Notes: generated by a model from the sequence alone, not told the origin. A stretch of 64,000 nt of DNA from Muscardinus avellanarius (GCA_963383645.1 OY726567.1:72934947-72998946), one strand, 5' to 3'; numbered from the stretch's first letter, positions 1 through 11,044 are shown. A program made the numbers and translations.

Positions 1-12
1 TATTTAAATCTT

Positions 13-515
13 ATTTTTTTTTTTTTTTTTGACAGGCCTTTACAGAAACTGTGCCTGCTGGTGAATAAGGTGCTCTCACATTACTGCCAGGTAGTTCACT
101 ATCCCCACTCAGCCTTCATTGACATGCCCAGGGACAGGATCCTCACTCTAGGATTTTAAGCTCCCCACTAGGCATAATGACACCTTCTTGGCTTGGAGAG
201 GTCATCTTGCTATTGCTGCCCAACACAGCCTTCACTGACACCGTGTGGTGGTGGTGAAAGTTGTGGTTTCCTTCCTAGTCTCATCTGAGGCAACCTTGGT
301 GGAGAAGGAAGAGAGGGTTGCATCATATCCATTGGGAGGGAAGGAAATCCAGCATCTCCATCCATGTTTCCTCCATGGACATTGTGAGGAAAGGCTGGGA
401 CTTGATATATCTGGGTAGCAATGAGAGTCTCAGCTCGACTCTGTCTTCTATGATATCACTCCAACAGGGAAGAAGGAACAGTACTTCAATGCAACCAACC
501 AAGGGCGGGAGTCTC
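13..515 (-). other. Poly-T-led segment, possible minus-strand retroposed sequence of unknown family
   Basis: A run of T at 13-30 is followed directly by complex, moderately GC-rich sequence up to about 515. That is the layout of a retroposed copy read on the minus strand, with its poly(A) at the low-coordinate end. I could not match it to a family and saw no long open frame. It abuts a SINE fragment at 516. It could be an old L1 3' segment or a processed-transcript relic. Confidence 0.3.
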
Positions 516-588
516 CCTGAGTTGCAAAGGGCCTCATTAAGTAGCAGGCTGTCGGCAAACAGTGATCCTCCTGTCTCAGCCTCCTACA
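516..588 (-). mobile_element. SINE fragment (B1-dID type), minus strand
   Basis: The stretch carries the reversed middle of the squirrel SINE, including GGGCCTCATTAAGTAGC and CTCCTGTCTCAGCCTCC. The ID tail and the outer end of the 7SL-like head are missing, so it is a truncated relic. Confidence 0.6.
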
Positions 589-1320
589 GTTGGCAAATTT
601 TCTACCAGCCCTTCACACATAACAGAAATTAGGATTTCTCATTAGTGCTTCATTTGATGAATGTTTAAAGTAGAATCTTAAAAATAATGATATGCAAAAA
701 ACCCACCAAACTTATTTTAAGAAACTTTTATCATGTTAAATATTTTGAATCAGCTGAACTGTATGAAGTCTCTGCTTTTAATTTAATTTTCTGTAATAGA
801 TTCCTCACAATGTATTATAAAAGCATTTGTAGAACAAGTTAATAATGATTTTAAACAATACTTGTTTTCAAACAAGATTAAACTATATTTGAATTCAATT
901 CCCAAGAAATAAATAACATAAATCAGTGGCACTGCATAGAGTTTAGTTAATATCCCAGGGTATTTTTTTTTAGCTACAAGAGTTTGTGGATATTAAACTA
1001 TACACTCAAGTGGGTTTGCTTATGAGATTATTGCTTTATCGTGTATTTATTTTCTTCCAAATCTTTTTCAGACTTTGTAGTTGCTTGGTTCATTTTTTAT
1101 AGATAACCATGTAATCGATAGAAAAACATTCAAGGAAAAGGTTGAGGAAGGACAGATGAGTTTCACAAAGGGAGATTTAATGAAGCAATCTGGAATACCA
1201 ATGAGACAGGACGCATATGGGTTTTAGGTTCCTATTTTTCTGTGAAGGAAAGGTTATAGAACTCTGAACTCAAATTCTGATTAAAATTTTGGAGAATGCA
1301 AATAAAATAAATCACATTTA
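589..1320. other. AT-rich sequence, nothing recognised
   Basis: No repeat family, coding potential or RNA gene was recognised here. The sequence is AT-rich with scattered homopolymer runs. Confidence 0.5.
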
Positions 1321-1332
1321 AAAGGTATTCTC

Positions 1333-1534
1333 TAGCTGAATGTGGTGGTACATGCTTGTAATATCAGTACTTGGGAAGCTGAAACAGGAGGATCTCAGGT
1401 TCATAGCCAGCTCAGCTACCTAGTGAAGTTGTCAGTAACTTGGAGACCCTGTTTCTAAATAAATAAAATAGGTCTAGGGGGTGTAGTCTGGAGGTAAAAG
1501 GCCTCTGGTTCCATCCTCAGTATAAAAAAAAAAA
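1333..1534 (+). mobile_element. SINE (B1-dID type), older subfamily
   Basis: The head starts with a diverged form of the GTGGTGGTACATGCTTGTAAT motif region and the tail contains GGTTCCATCCTCAGTA followed by A's. The flanks GGTATTCTC (1324-1332) and GGTGTTCTC (about 1536-1544) form a one-mismatch target-site duplication, so this is a complete old insertion. Confidence 0.85.
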
Positions 1535-1544
1535 TGGTGTTCTC

Positions 1545-3354
1545 AACAGATTTTATAATTCAGCATTATTTATATCTGTTTTAAAGTATTCTATACTACA
1601 TTAGAGAAGACAGGATTTGGGGTTTTAATGTTTTTTATAAAAATTAAATATTTTAATTGTAACAGTTGAAACAATTATTAAACTAGGAAGCAAAAATTAT
1701 CTTTTCTCAAGCAGCTCCTCCTCTATCTTTTCTCTTTCTTATATTAACATTGTAGAATGTGTCTTTTAAACTCTTCCTCATGTTAAATACGTACAAGCTT
1801 TTACATACCCACGTGTAGGGTTTGCATATATTGGACTTCAGTAGTAATTATATTGTTCATAAATGAGACTGTTCTTCTACATAGTAGTCTGTGAATTATC
1901 ATTCTCCTTTTCATTCTGTGTTGTCTTTTATTTAACAGTTTGTGAAAGTCTTTCTGTATTTGGAATAAATCTGTGATGGTTTATTTTAGAAATATTGTTT
2001 CTAAATCTATAAAATGTCGTTATTTAGGGTATTTGTTGCCATAAAATGATTAAAAATACATGTAATCACACTTTCTACTTTATTGTTTGTATTACCCATT
2101 TTCTTTAGTTTGTAAAATATTCTCTTATGCTGAAGGTTATTACCATCTTACCTTCTTATTTGGAAATTTTAAATTCATCTGTAATTTACTCTTATATATG
2201 ATAAGACACAGAAGCAAAGCTTTGCCTTTTCCTAGATATCTAACCATTTATTATGCTAATGTTGTTTAGTACATAGACCATCCTTTCCCCTCTGAATTTA
2301 AATGCCATCAGTATTTTTAAAATATTTAAATGATTACATTTCTTCCCCAGCTTAACCCATTTTCAGTAAGGTAATGACTTTTTAAAAGCAGGATTTAGTA
2401 AATTGGAAAGGTTATTTCTCTTTGCTCAAAATGTCAAATGCTACCTGATACTCTTTATTGTTGCTGACTAAAATTGCAAGTACAGGAAGGATTATTGCTG
2501 TGAACAAATCCACTAATCAGGATGTAACTGAACAATTTAAAGACCCTGGGTACAAAAGGGGAACACAGATATTTATTCAGTTCTTCTACAAAAGGGATAA
2601 CAAATGAGCACTCATGACATTTAGGAGAGCAAGCTCTCATTTTTCCCTTCAGACACAGGAGAAAGTAGGGCTCATTGAAGCCTTCTTTTCCTCCATGTCA
2701 TGAGCTCCATAGGCGTGGCTCTCCTAGTAAGGATTGATGTTATCTGGGACTGGAATTTCCTCAAAACTGTATCTCTGGAGGGTTCTGTTAGCAAACTGCC
2801 AACTTCATAGTTTTATTTTGGGTCCATCCATTAAGCCTCCCCTGCACAAGAGAGATCAACTTTAGTTGTATCTCACTGTCATTGATTCTGGAAATGAGTC
2901 CTTGGGTTTGATGATAAAATACCAGGCTTTCTAAAATTTTGTTGGGGAATGTTGATTGGATTTATCCACCATTTCACAAGTGATGGAAAGGCAAAATAAC
3001 TTAATTATGTCTAGTGAGAAGGTATGGAGAATTGTGTCAATTACAGAACTGAGAGGACTTGGCTACGTAATGCATTATGGTAATGATAGATCATCTTTAT
3101 ATTTAGAAATAGGTACTTGGAGTATAAAAAATATTCTGAACAGCTCAAATATTTAACTATGGGCATGAGTAAACACAGTATGCTACATTTATAGGAATGA
3201 AATACTAAATATTGTGCTTTTGATGAATACTTACAGTAGGTAAATATTCTCACTGTATTGTGATTCATTATAAAATAGTATCTGTTGCAGATATCTAGCA
3301 TTTAAACTCATACAAATCAGCAGAGACGACATGTGATACTGGTTTGCTCACATA
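1545..3354. other. AT-rich single-copy-looking sequence
   Basis: No repeat or gene was recognised across about 1.8 kb. Short open frames in this stretch have AT-driven composition and no recognisable motif. Very old diverged repeats could be hidden here. Confidence 0.45.
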
Positions 3355-4960
3355 CTTATTTGTTTATTCAACAAATATTTACCAAGTGTGAACTCTTTAG
3401 GCATTCTGTGAGGCTCAGAGTAATAAATGAAGGACATAGTCTTTTGCCCTCTCTTAGCTTACAAGATAGTGGGCCAGGTAGATTACCTCATTGGAGCATC
3501 ACATATCAACAAGTGAATGCTTAGAATACTGTGAGAGTGTAGAGGATGGAAACAGTTCAGCCTGACTGTGGGGGTTGAAAGGACTTCTGCAGCTGGTGTC
3601 CATATTGTTGAGCTCAAGAGTAAGCAGGGAATTAGTCAGGAAAAAGAGTGAGGATTACTGGAGGAAGGGGAGCTTTCAGGTGGAAGTGAAGAGTAAATGT
3701 AGACATTGAGGAATAAGTGACTGTAATGTCTGAGCTAAGGTCCATGTTATTGGGCGGGATAATTGGATCATTTGTATGTGTTCACGTGCTTGTTCATCAG
3801 TGTGCAGGATGATGTGTAAAATATGGCAACAATGAGGAAGACCTCTTATCAAAACTGAGAAAACTGAAAGTTTATCCTGAAAGAGGACTTTAAAGATTTC
3901 TCTGGAGGTGGAGTCACATTTATTTGAGATACTAAGTCCAGGGTCCTGAATAGTAATGGCAAGATGGAGTTTGGGATGGTGTCTATACTTGTAATCCCAG
4001 TATTTGGGAAGCTGAGATAGAAGGATCTCAAGTTTGAAGCCATTTTCAGCAACTTAGACCCTCAGCAACTTAGATAGACCTGTTTCAAAATAAAATAATA
4101 AAAAAGGGCTGTAGCTTGGAGGTAAAACATTTCTGGCTTCAATCTTCAGTATAAAACTAACACATACACACATATGTATGTGTGCACACAGGATGGTAGC
4201 ATCTTCACCAAGGTGGGAAAAGGTTTTGGTGGATGAAATGGAGTTTGAGAGAGATTTTAGGATGTGACATTCTTAGGACAAGTACACAGAGAAGAAAATA
4301 ATCTATACTTATACCTAGATTATTTTATTTGCAGAATGTAGGGATTTTATTAATGAAAATCAGGAGAGAAATGAGTTTGGAAATGCAAAAGTATTGAGTT
4401 CTGTTTCAGACTTAATCATTTTGAGGCCTTTAGAGACTTTTAGGGGAGAAATGAAGATACTTAGTGGGGAACTGAAAAGATGAAAGACTCAGCACATGAA
4501 AAAGTTGGAGATGTTCACATCATCAACTTTATTAGTGTTTTGGAACCATGGGGGAAATTGAAGTTGCATGGATGGAATAATTGTATAAAAAGAGAAGAGG
4601 GCTGAAGGTGGAGACATCTGAGATGTAGATAGAAGATCCCCAGAGGTGACAGAGAAGGAGGAGCCTAGGTATGATGGAAAAAGTGGGAAGAACAGTTTTG
4701 TGGGATCCAGAGCAGGAGAGAGCTTCATAAAGGAAGTAGCAGTTCTTGTCATCATAGCATAGAGATCTCAAGACAGCTCATCCTCAACGGCGTCTTCTTG
4801 GATTCGGTAATAAAGTTATCAGCGTTGTAGGCAAGAGTCAGTTCCTGGAGTGGCACTGATAGTTTGGTGACTCTTGGGTGGAAAGAGAATACAGTTGATG
4901 TGGAGACAGGTGTGTAGTGTACTGAGTAGTATTCTCTACAGTCAGTGGGCTCCAGGTACA
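3355..4960 (-). mobile_element. L2 LINE relic, minus strand, with a SINE inserted
   Basis: The left end, TTTATTCAACAAATATTTAC, is the reverse complement of the L2 3' terminus (AATATTTGTTGAATGA). What follows parallels the reversed L2 3' half: a repeated aggagggag/gaaggcc style, then a segment around 4330-4450 resembling the reversed region that encodes the reverse-transcriptase end. Match quality is low, as expected for an ancient element. The SINE at 3970-4157 interrupts it. Boundaries are approximate and no reading frame survives. Confidence 0.5.
3970..4157 (+). mobile_element. SINE (B1-dID type), old copy
   Basis: The head includes CTTGTAATCCCAGTATTTGG, the linker is rich in AAATAA, and the degenerate ID tail reads GCTGTAGCTTGGAGG. 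Divergence is high. A short CA/TATG-rich stretch follows the tail. Confidence 0.8.
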
Positions 4961-5499
4961 CGGTACAGGAGCCTCAGCCTGATATGAGGCTGAGGGAGGG
5001 GTGTGTGCTTAAGAAGGGCAGTTCTTGTGCAATATCCTGGGTCTAGGGAAGAGAGAGAAAGTGACCGTATAGGAGAACAGGGACATAATTGCAGGAGCAT
5101 GGAGCTCTCAGGAACACCAGGGACTGCTTTCCTTCCCAGAGTCTGGAGAGGGAGGAAAGTTAGGCTGTGCAGCAGAGGCAAGCAGAGTAGGCCAGGGAAG
5201 AAGAAGGGCCTACATTTCTAGGAATTAAGGAAACTTATGAGGAAGGGGAGGGACGAGACAGGGAGTCAGGGACCTGGGAGCCAGGAGGTTGTTGCCTCAC
5301 AGTGATGTCTCTGCAAATGGTCTGGAGTGACTGTTCTGCCAGGGAAGCCACAGTGGAATCATAATAAAGGGGGTTGTTTAATTTTTGTTACTTTTACCAT
5401 ATAAGCTATTTTTACACTGAGGATTTATATATAATGGACTAAGTAACCTACTGAAATTTAAGCAATAGTCGATGTTTAATTAGAATTACTAATGGACAT
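4961..5499. other. Moderately GC-rich sequence, unassigned
   Basis: Purine-rich sequence follows the L2 relic and may be its continuation, but I could not align it convincingly. A 79-codon minus-strand and a 72-codon plus-strand open frame overlap here without recognisable motifs. Confidence 0.35.
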
Positions 5500-5690
5500 G
5501 ATGTACATTAATAAACATGTCAAAGTTAATCACTAAGCCAAACATGAGAAGGAGGGATGGGGAGGACATGGGGTGGGACTTGGATAAGGGCTAATTGGAT
5601 GATGTGTGTATGTATGCCTCTACCATCTCGTATTCCATTAAGATGCATGACTACAATATGCCAATAAAAATTAAAAAAAACTGAGAAAAA
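5500..5690 (+). mobile_element. L1 3' end, 5'-truncated
   Basis: The sequence parallels the L1 3' untranslated region at 19815-19990: TCACTAAGCCAA, then a G-rich tract (GGATGGGGAGGACATGGGG), then TATGCCAATAAAAATT and A's. Only the last 190 bp or so of the element are present, and it is more diverged than the copy at 19400. Confidence 0.65.
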
Positions 5691-5729
5691 AAAGAAATGC
5701 ATATATGAAAACACCAATCTAAATATCAT

Positions 5730-5860
5730 GTACAGGGAAAGGGAGGGGGAGTGAGTTGGGAGCAGGGGGAAGCTTATCAAGTGTTGTGCACATATATGTT
5801 TCTCCCATTCTGGACTTCATTATGAAGTGAAATTAGAATATGCCAATAAAGGTATGTTAA
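5730..5860 (+). mobile_element. Second L1-like 3' end, truncated
   Basis: A second, more diverged unit repeats the order of the preceding copy: G-rich tract (GGGAAAGGGAGGGGGAG), TTCATTATGAAGTGA, then ATATGCCAATAAAG. It lies head-to-tail with the copy at 5500-5690. Confidence 0.5.
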
Positions 5861-6043
5861 AAGAAACCAAGCACAGGATCAAAATAAAGTAGACGACAAC
5901 CATGCACAAAAATACATGTATGGAATTAAATGCCTCTCTTAGCTGCCAGGGTTTTGGTTCTGCCTGGTTATTGTCCATTTTTTTCAGATTGTTTATGTTT
6001 TTTTCCCCTTAAATAAATATAAATATTTAAAAGCCAATTTTAG

Positions 6044-6460
6044 GGCCAGGTGTGGTGGCACATACTTGTAATCCCAGCATTTGGGAGGCTCAGACAGGAG
6101 GATTGCAGTTCACGCACAGCCTCAGCTACTACTTAGTAAGGCTCCATGAAACTCAGTGAGATCCTGTTTCAAAATAAAGGATAAGCCAGGCATGGTGGCG
6201 CACACTTGTAATCCCCGCGCTTGGGAGGCAGAGACAGGAGGATCGCTCAGGTTCGAAGCCAGTCAAGAGACCCTGTTTCCAAAAATAAAAAAATAGGTCT
6301 GGGAGTGTAGCCCAGAGGTAGAAGGGCTTCCAGGAACTCCAGTACCACCAAAAAAATAAAAAATAAATAAATATAATAATAATAAAGAAAGAAAGGATAA
6401 AAAATAGGGCTGGGGGTGTAGCTCAGAGGTAAAATGCCCCTGGGTTCCATCCCCAGTACT
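6044..6460 (+). mobile_element. Older SINE split by a younger SINE
   Basis: The head (6044-6175) ends at the A-rich linker, and the ID tail resumes at about 6401 with GGGCTGGGGGTGTAGCTCAG and GGGTTCCATCCCCAGTACTG. The two halves are separated by a younger SINE at 6185-6391, so this insertion is the earlier event. Confidence 0.85.
6185..6391 (+). mobile_element. Younger SINE nested in an older SINE
   Basis: The head carries GCGCACACTTGTAATCCCCG and the tail carries GGTCTGGGAGTGTAGCCC and CTTCCAGGAACTCCAGTACC. The duplication AAAGGATAA flanks it at 6176-6184 and 6392-6400. It retains a consensus pol III B box, GGTTCGAAGCC, at 6250-6260. Confidence 0.9.
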
Positions 6461-7098
6461 GCAAAAAGAGATAAATAAATAAATAAAAACCAATTATATT
6501 GGCCTGTTAAACTAGTGTGAAAAGGGAGAGATGTGGAAACAGATCAAGGTGTTGACTTGAGCAGTAACTCGAAATGGGAGTGTTAGCATAGAAAGTAGGG
6601 CTCTTTGCTTATGGGCTCCATCATAGTTTTTTTGGTATATAGAAAAATAAATTTTTTAAAACTTGTTAAAGTGATTAAGCTTGTTTTTAAAACCAGGAAT
6701 AGAGGACTAAATTTTTTATTGAGTTATGTAATTTTCTCAAGGGTTTATTTAAGTTGCTTTTTACAATTAAGTAACTATGAACATTTTCATGTCAATGTGT
6801 TCAACACATTTGGGGCATTTGTTAAATCAATTTTTTTTTGTTGTTGAGCAAGTGAAATTTCATCTTAATCTCCCTGGAGTATGCTCTTGCTTTCTTAAGG
6901 ATTCTAGGGTGATGCTAGGTGTCCCAAACTTTAGGATGACTGCTCCATTTATTGCCCTTGCCAAGCATCTAGCTTTTCCTCTGTCACTCTCTCTAAGCAG
7001 GTGGTTGATGCTACCGACTGACAGGAAATGAGTGATGTTCCCTGTTATTAGTAACAGGGGTTTATTAATTTGCTTTTGAGTTACAGGGGAATTTTTAC
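6461..7098. other. AT-rich sequence, nothing recognised
   Basis: No repeat family or exon was recognised. It precedes the left target-site duplication of the inverted L1. Confidence 0.45.
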
Positions 7099-9038
7099 CA
7101 TAAACATTTTATTTTATTTTTTATACATATTTTAATTGAAGATAAATGGCATATATTTTTTTATTTATTATTGTTTTTTGGTGGTACTGGGGTTCCTGGA
7201 AGTCCTTCTACCTCTGGGCTACACTCAGACCTATTTTATATTTTTTGAAACAGGGTCTCTTAAGCCAGCATGAGGCTGGCTTCGTACCTGCGCAATCCTC
7301 CTGTCTCTGCCTCCCAAGCATGGGGATTACAAGCGTGTGCCACCACGCCCGGCAGAATGGTATATATTTAAACTGTGCTTGGTGCCCCTACCCCCCACCC
7401 CTGTTTTCCCTTCCCCCCTCCCAACAATGATTGTCCAGGGTAACCATGCTATATTCATACTTTTACACATACTCGGATGTAGACCCTCATTAATCAAGTT
7501 TGGCCTTCTTCCTCTCCTATCTTTCCATTCAAACTTTGCTGAGATTTCCCTTTCATTATCTGGAGTCCCTCTGGTATCCGTCATGCTCCCTAGTTTGGGC
7601 ATATTAGAGGAAAGATATGTCCTTTCTCTTTCTGTGCTTGGCTAATCTCGCTTAACATAATGCTCTCCAGGACTTTCCATCTTCTTGCAAATGACATGAT
7701 TTTGTTCTTCTTTATAGCTGAATAGAATTCCATTTTGTGTATTTCCTATAATTTTGCAATCTATTCATATGTTGATGGGGACCTGGGTTGGTTCCATATT
7801 TTGGCTATTACGAATTATGCTGCTATGAACTTGGGTATGCATATGTTGCCGTATTTCTCTGATTTCAACCCCTTTGGAAAAATACCCAGGAGTGGTAAAG
7901 CTGGATCATATAGTGGATCTATTTCCAGTTTTCTAAGGAATCTCCACACAGATCTCCATAGTGGCTGAACTAGTTTGCACTCTCACCAACAGTGTAAAAG
8001 AGTTCCTCTTTCCCTACATCCTCGCCAGCATTTGGTGTTATTTGATTTCTTTATGTTTGTCACTCTGACTGGGATTAGATGGAATCTCAGTGTAGTTTTC
8101 ATGTGTCTATTGGCCATTTATATCTCTTCTTTTATAAAGTGTCTATTCAGTTCAATTGCCCATTTCTTGTTTGGGAAGATGGAAAGATCTCCCGTGCTCA
8201 TGGATAGGCAGAATAAATATCATCAAAATGACCATTCTGCCAAAAGTGATCCATAGATTAAATGAAATTCCCATTAAAATACCAGCTACAGTCTTCATAG
8301 ACCTAGAAAAATCAATCATGAACTTTATATGGAGAAAGAAAAGACCCAGAATAGCCAAAGCAATTCTCAGCAATAAGAATCACGCAGGAGGCACCACAAT
8401 TCCAGACTTCAAATTATACTATAGAGCAATAGTCGTAAAAACAGCATGGTACTGGCAGAATAGCAGGTACACTGATCTGTGGAACAGAAAAGAAGATACA
8501 GAAACAAAGCCACACATCTTCAGTCAATTAATCTTTGACTAAGGGGCCAAACTCATATGCTGGGGAAAAGACAGCCTTTTCAACAAATGGTGCTGGGAGA
8601 ATTGGCTATCCATTTGTAGAAAGATGGAACTAAATCCTTACCTCTCACTGTGCACAGGAATCAACTCGAGATGGATCAAAGACTTAGAAATTAGATCATA
8701 TTCTGTGAAGTTATTAGAGGAGAGCAGAGGCTCAACACTACAACATATTGGCACAGGCAGTAACTTTCTCAATGAAACCTCCAAAGCTCAGGAAATTAAA
8801 GCAAGAATTAACAAGTGGGATGGCATCAAACTAAAAAGTTTCTTCTCATCAAAGGAAACCATCAATAACCTAAAGAGGAAGCCTACAGAATGGGAGAAGA
8901 TCTTTACCAGCCACCACTCTGATAAGGGGGCTAATATCCAGAAATTACAAAGAGCTCAAAGGACTCTACACTAGCAAAACAAACAACCCAATCAGGAAAT
9001 GGGCAATTGAACTGAATAGACACTTAACATAAACATTT
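7099..9038 (-). mobile_element. L1 insertion with 5' inversion (twin priming), carrying a later SINE
   Basis: The part 7110-8169 is L1 3' UTR and ORF2 end on the minus strand. The part 8170-9025 is ORF2 on the plus strand; its frames include [17 protein letters not shown] and [20 protein letters not shown], typical of the L1 ORF2 C-terminal half. The two parts abut in L1 coordinates and share a perfect 30-bp overlap as an inverted repeat (8137-8166 and 8996-9025). CATAAACATTT flanks the whole at 7099-7109 and 9028-9038. ORF2 carries a stop near 8541 and other breaks. A SINE lies at 7159-7355. Confidence 0.9.
7159..7355 (-). mobile_element. Younger SINE inserted in the inverted L1
   Basis: The reversed element ends in CACCACGCCCGGC. 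AATGGCATATATTT (7145-7158) and AATGGTATATATTT (7356-7369) flank it, differing at one base. The insertion is close to the L1 3' end. Confidence 0.9.
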
Positions 9039-9039
9039 C

Positions 9040-9125
9040 TGGAGGGAACCACATCAGGAGATATATGAATGTATCACTTTGAATCTCACTATGATGTGTA
9101 ATTATACTGTACCAGTAAAATTTTC
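9040..9125 (+). mobile_element. L1-like 3' terminal fragment
   Basis: The stretch has the order of squirrel L1 3' ends: CACTATGATGTGTAATTATA then CCAGTAAAA. It lies beyond the right target-site duplication of the inverted L1, so it is older than that insertion. Confidence 0.4.
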
Positions 9126-9310
9126 AAGACAAAACAAAAACCAAATATAACAATGTTATGAAATACACTAGTAATAGGTTAAAGCTTTTACTATTAAAAT
9201 GTAACATTGAGAAAACTTTTTAATTTTTCTTTTTTTTTTTTTTTTGTTGTCCCAGAGATAGAACCCAGGGACATTGTACCTCCGAGCTCCCCAGCCCTGT
9301 TTTTTAGTCT

Positions 9311-9320
9311 TATTTATTTA

Positions 9321-9362
<42 letters not shown>

Positions 9363-9533
9363 GTGGTATTGGGGTTCCTGGAAACCCTTCTGCCTTGGGG
9401 CTATATTCCCAGACCTATATACTTTTTATTTTGAAACAGGGTCTCTTAAGCCAGCATGGCTGGCTTCTAACCTGTGTGATCCTCTTGTCTCTGCCTCCCA
9501 AGCGCGGGGATTACAAGCTTGCACCACCATGCC
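9311..9533 (-). mobile_element. Younger SINE with a TTAC-repeat tail, nested
   Basis: The reversed tail begins with a tetranucleotide run at 9322-9362, followed by GGGGTTCCTGGAAACCCTTC, and the head ends in GCACCACCATGCC. The tail tract probably grew from its A-rich 3' end. Confidence 0.85.
9322..9362. repeat. (ACTT)n tetranucleotide repeat
   Basis: About ten perfect units of the four-base repeat form the A-rich tail of the nested SINE on its own strand. Confidence 0.95.
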
Positions 9534-9649
9534 AGTCATCTTTTTTTATTTTTTGAAACAGAGTTCCTAAGTAGCTAGGGCTGTCTGAAACCCTGAGGTC
9601 TCCACCTCCCGAATGCTGGAATTAAAAGCGTGAGCCACCAGGCCAGGTG

Positions 9650-10084
9650 AGAACTTTTAATTTTGAAAAAATTTTTAACCTCTGTAGTAAACTGCCACAG
9701 TAGCTTTGGTACCCAGGAGCATACATTTTTTTAAAATTAAAATTTTTTTTTGTCAAGTGCCTAGGTAATTCTTATAAGGGCACATGACTTTTTCCACTTA
9801 GACAATATTGGTTAGAAAGGCAGGGCTGGCTATTTGTGCTGTGTGACTTGCATCCAGCTTGGAATGATACCTAGCTTATTAGACTGACATATAGACAGTA
9901 CTTTTAAATGGAATTGAGAAGCAGTGTTCTGTCCTCCAGTTTACCTGGAATCCTAATTCAGGCACATTCTGGATAACTGTTTTCCAGGTCTGTAAAGTAA
10001 TTCCTTTCATTGCTTGATTTTGTTGCAATGCATAGCTATAGTGTAGAAGACAAAAAGCAGGGGGAGGGGGTGTTAGGGTGTTCC
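9650..10084. other. Unassigned sequence
   Basis: Nothing was recognised in this stretch between two SINEs. Confidence 0.4.
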
Positions 10085-10302
10085 TTTTTTTTGTGTGTGT
10101 GTGGTACTGGGGGTGGAACCCAGGGGCGTTTCTACCGCCAGGTTATACTCCAAGACCTATTTTATACTTTATTTGGAAACAAGATCTCACTAAAGTTGCT
10201 GAGAGCCTCACTAAGTAGCTGAGGCTGGCTTCAAACCTGTATGATCTTTCTGTCTTAACCTCCCAAGTGCTGGGATTATACGCATGAGCCACCACACCTG
10301 GC
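10085..10302 (-). mobile_element. SINE (B1-dID type)
   Basis: It contains GGTGGAACCCAGGGGCGTTT, then CTCACTAAGTAGCTGAGGCT, and ends in GAGCCACCACACCTGGC. The target-facing end carries T and GT runs. Confidence 0.88.
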
Positions 10303-10323
10303 AAAAGGTTAGAAATTACATTT

Positions 10324-10520
10324 TTTGAGCCTGCTGTGTATGCTGCACACTTATAATCCCAAGAAACTGGAGGATCATGGTTCTTGGACAGCCTCAGCTA
10401 CTTGGGCCCTCTGCAACTTAGTGAGGCAGTGTTTCAAAATAAAGAATAAAAAAATAGGGCAGGGGGTATATCTTTGTGGTCAAATGCCCCTGGGTTCCAT
10501 TCCTCAGACCTGCCCTCCAA
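10324..10520 (+). mobile_element. SINE with intact target-site duplication
   Basis: The head is diverged (ACTTATAATCCCAAGAAACT) and the tail includes TGCCCCTGGGTTCCATTCC. AAATTACATTT flanks it at 10313-10323 and 10521-10531. Confidence 0.88.
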
Positions 10521-10531
10521 AAATTACATTT

Positions 10532-11044
10532 ATCTACATAAATGTAATATTTTTGTCTGTGTATGTTGAGAACTTGTATTATTTTATTGAAATGCTAATT
10601 TTGTAATTTAAATTACTCTCTATTCACACTCAAACTTTATAGAACATTCTTTACTTCCTACATAAGCCTGGACCTAAGTTTAACTGGTTGCTGATTTATT
10701 TATGTTTCTCATTTTATAAAATGACATTTTTTTGTTAACAAATGTGTTTAGCTTTTTTTTTCCTTCCTGTTTCTCCAGGTTGCACTCTTTTGCATGTGTG
10801 CATGTATAACTCTGTGAGGACTTCGGCTGGGTGTTGGTTTCTGTGTCTGGTATGAAGGTACAGAATAGTTTTTAATACACAAGGGTCCCCGTGCTGTCCT
10901 TACACAGCTCTTTCTTCTCCAGCCTCTAGTCTCTTTCAGTAACAGATTTGTTTTTCTGCTTCTACAGTTCTATCATTTCAGAACTGTTACAGAATATACC
11001 CTTGGGGGATTTGCTTTTTAAGTCAGCTTAATTCTCTTGGAAAT
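10532..11044. other. AT-rich sequence, nothing recognised
   Basis: I saw no repeat or gene. It precedes the old minus-strand L1. Confidence 0.4.

Larger units (their letters stand above)
9223..9648 (-). mobile_element. Older SINE split by a younger SINE
   Basis: Its poly-T and ID tail occupy 9229-9306 (AGATAGAACCCAGGGACATT), and its head resumes at about 9541 and ends in GTGAGCCACCAGGCC. The linker is where the younger copy entered. Confidence 0.8.

Noticed and set aside
6415..6460. tRNA-like sequence GGGGGTGTAGCTCAGAGGTA resembling a tRNA gene
   Set aside because: It is the ID tail of a SINE, repeated dozens of times in the window, and lacks a foldable anticodon and acceptor arm.
8156..8974. 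Open frames of 128 and 116 codons with clear protein similarity
   Set aside because: They are broken L1 ORF2 segments in an inverted, truncated copy, not a host gene.
9322..9362. Regular repeat units considered as a CRISPR-like or satellite array
   Set aside because: A four-base SINE-tail microsatellite without spacers.
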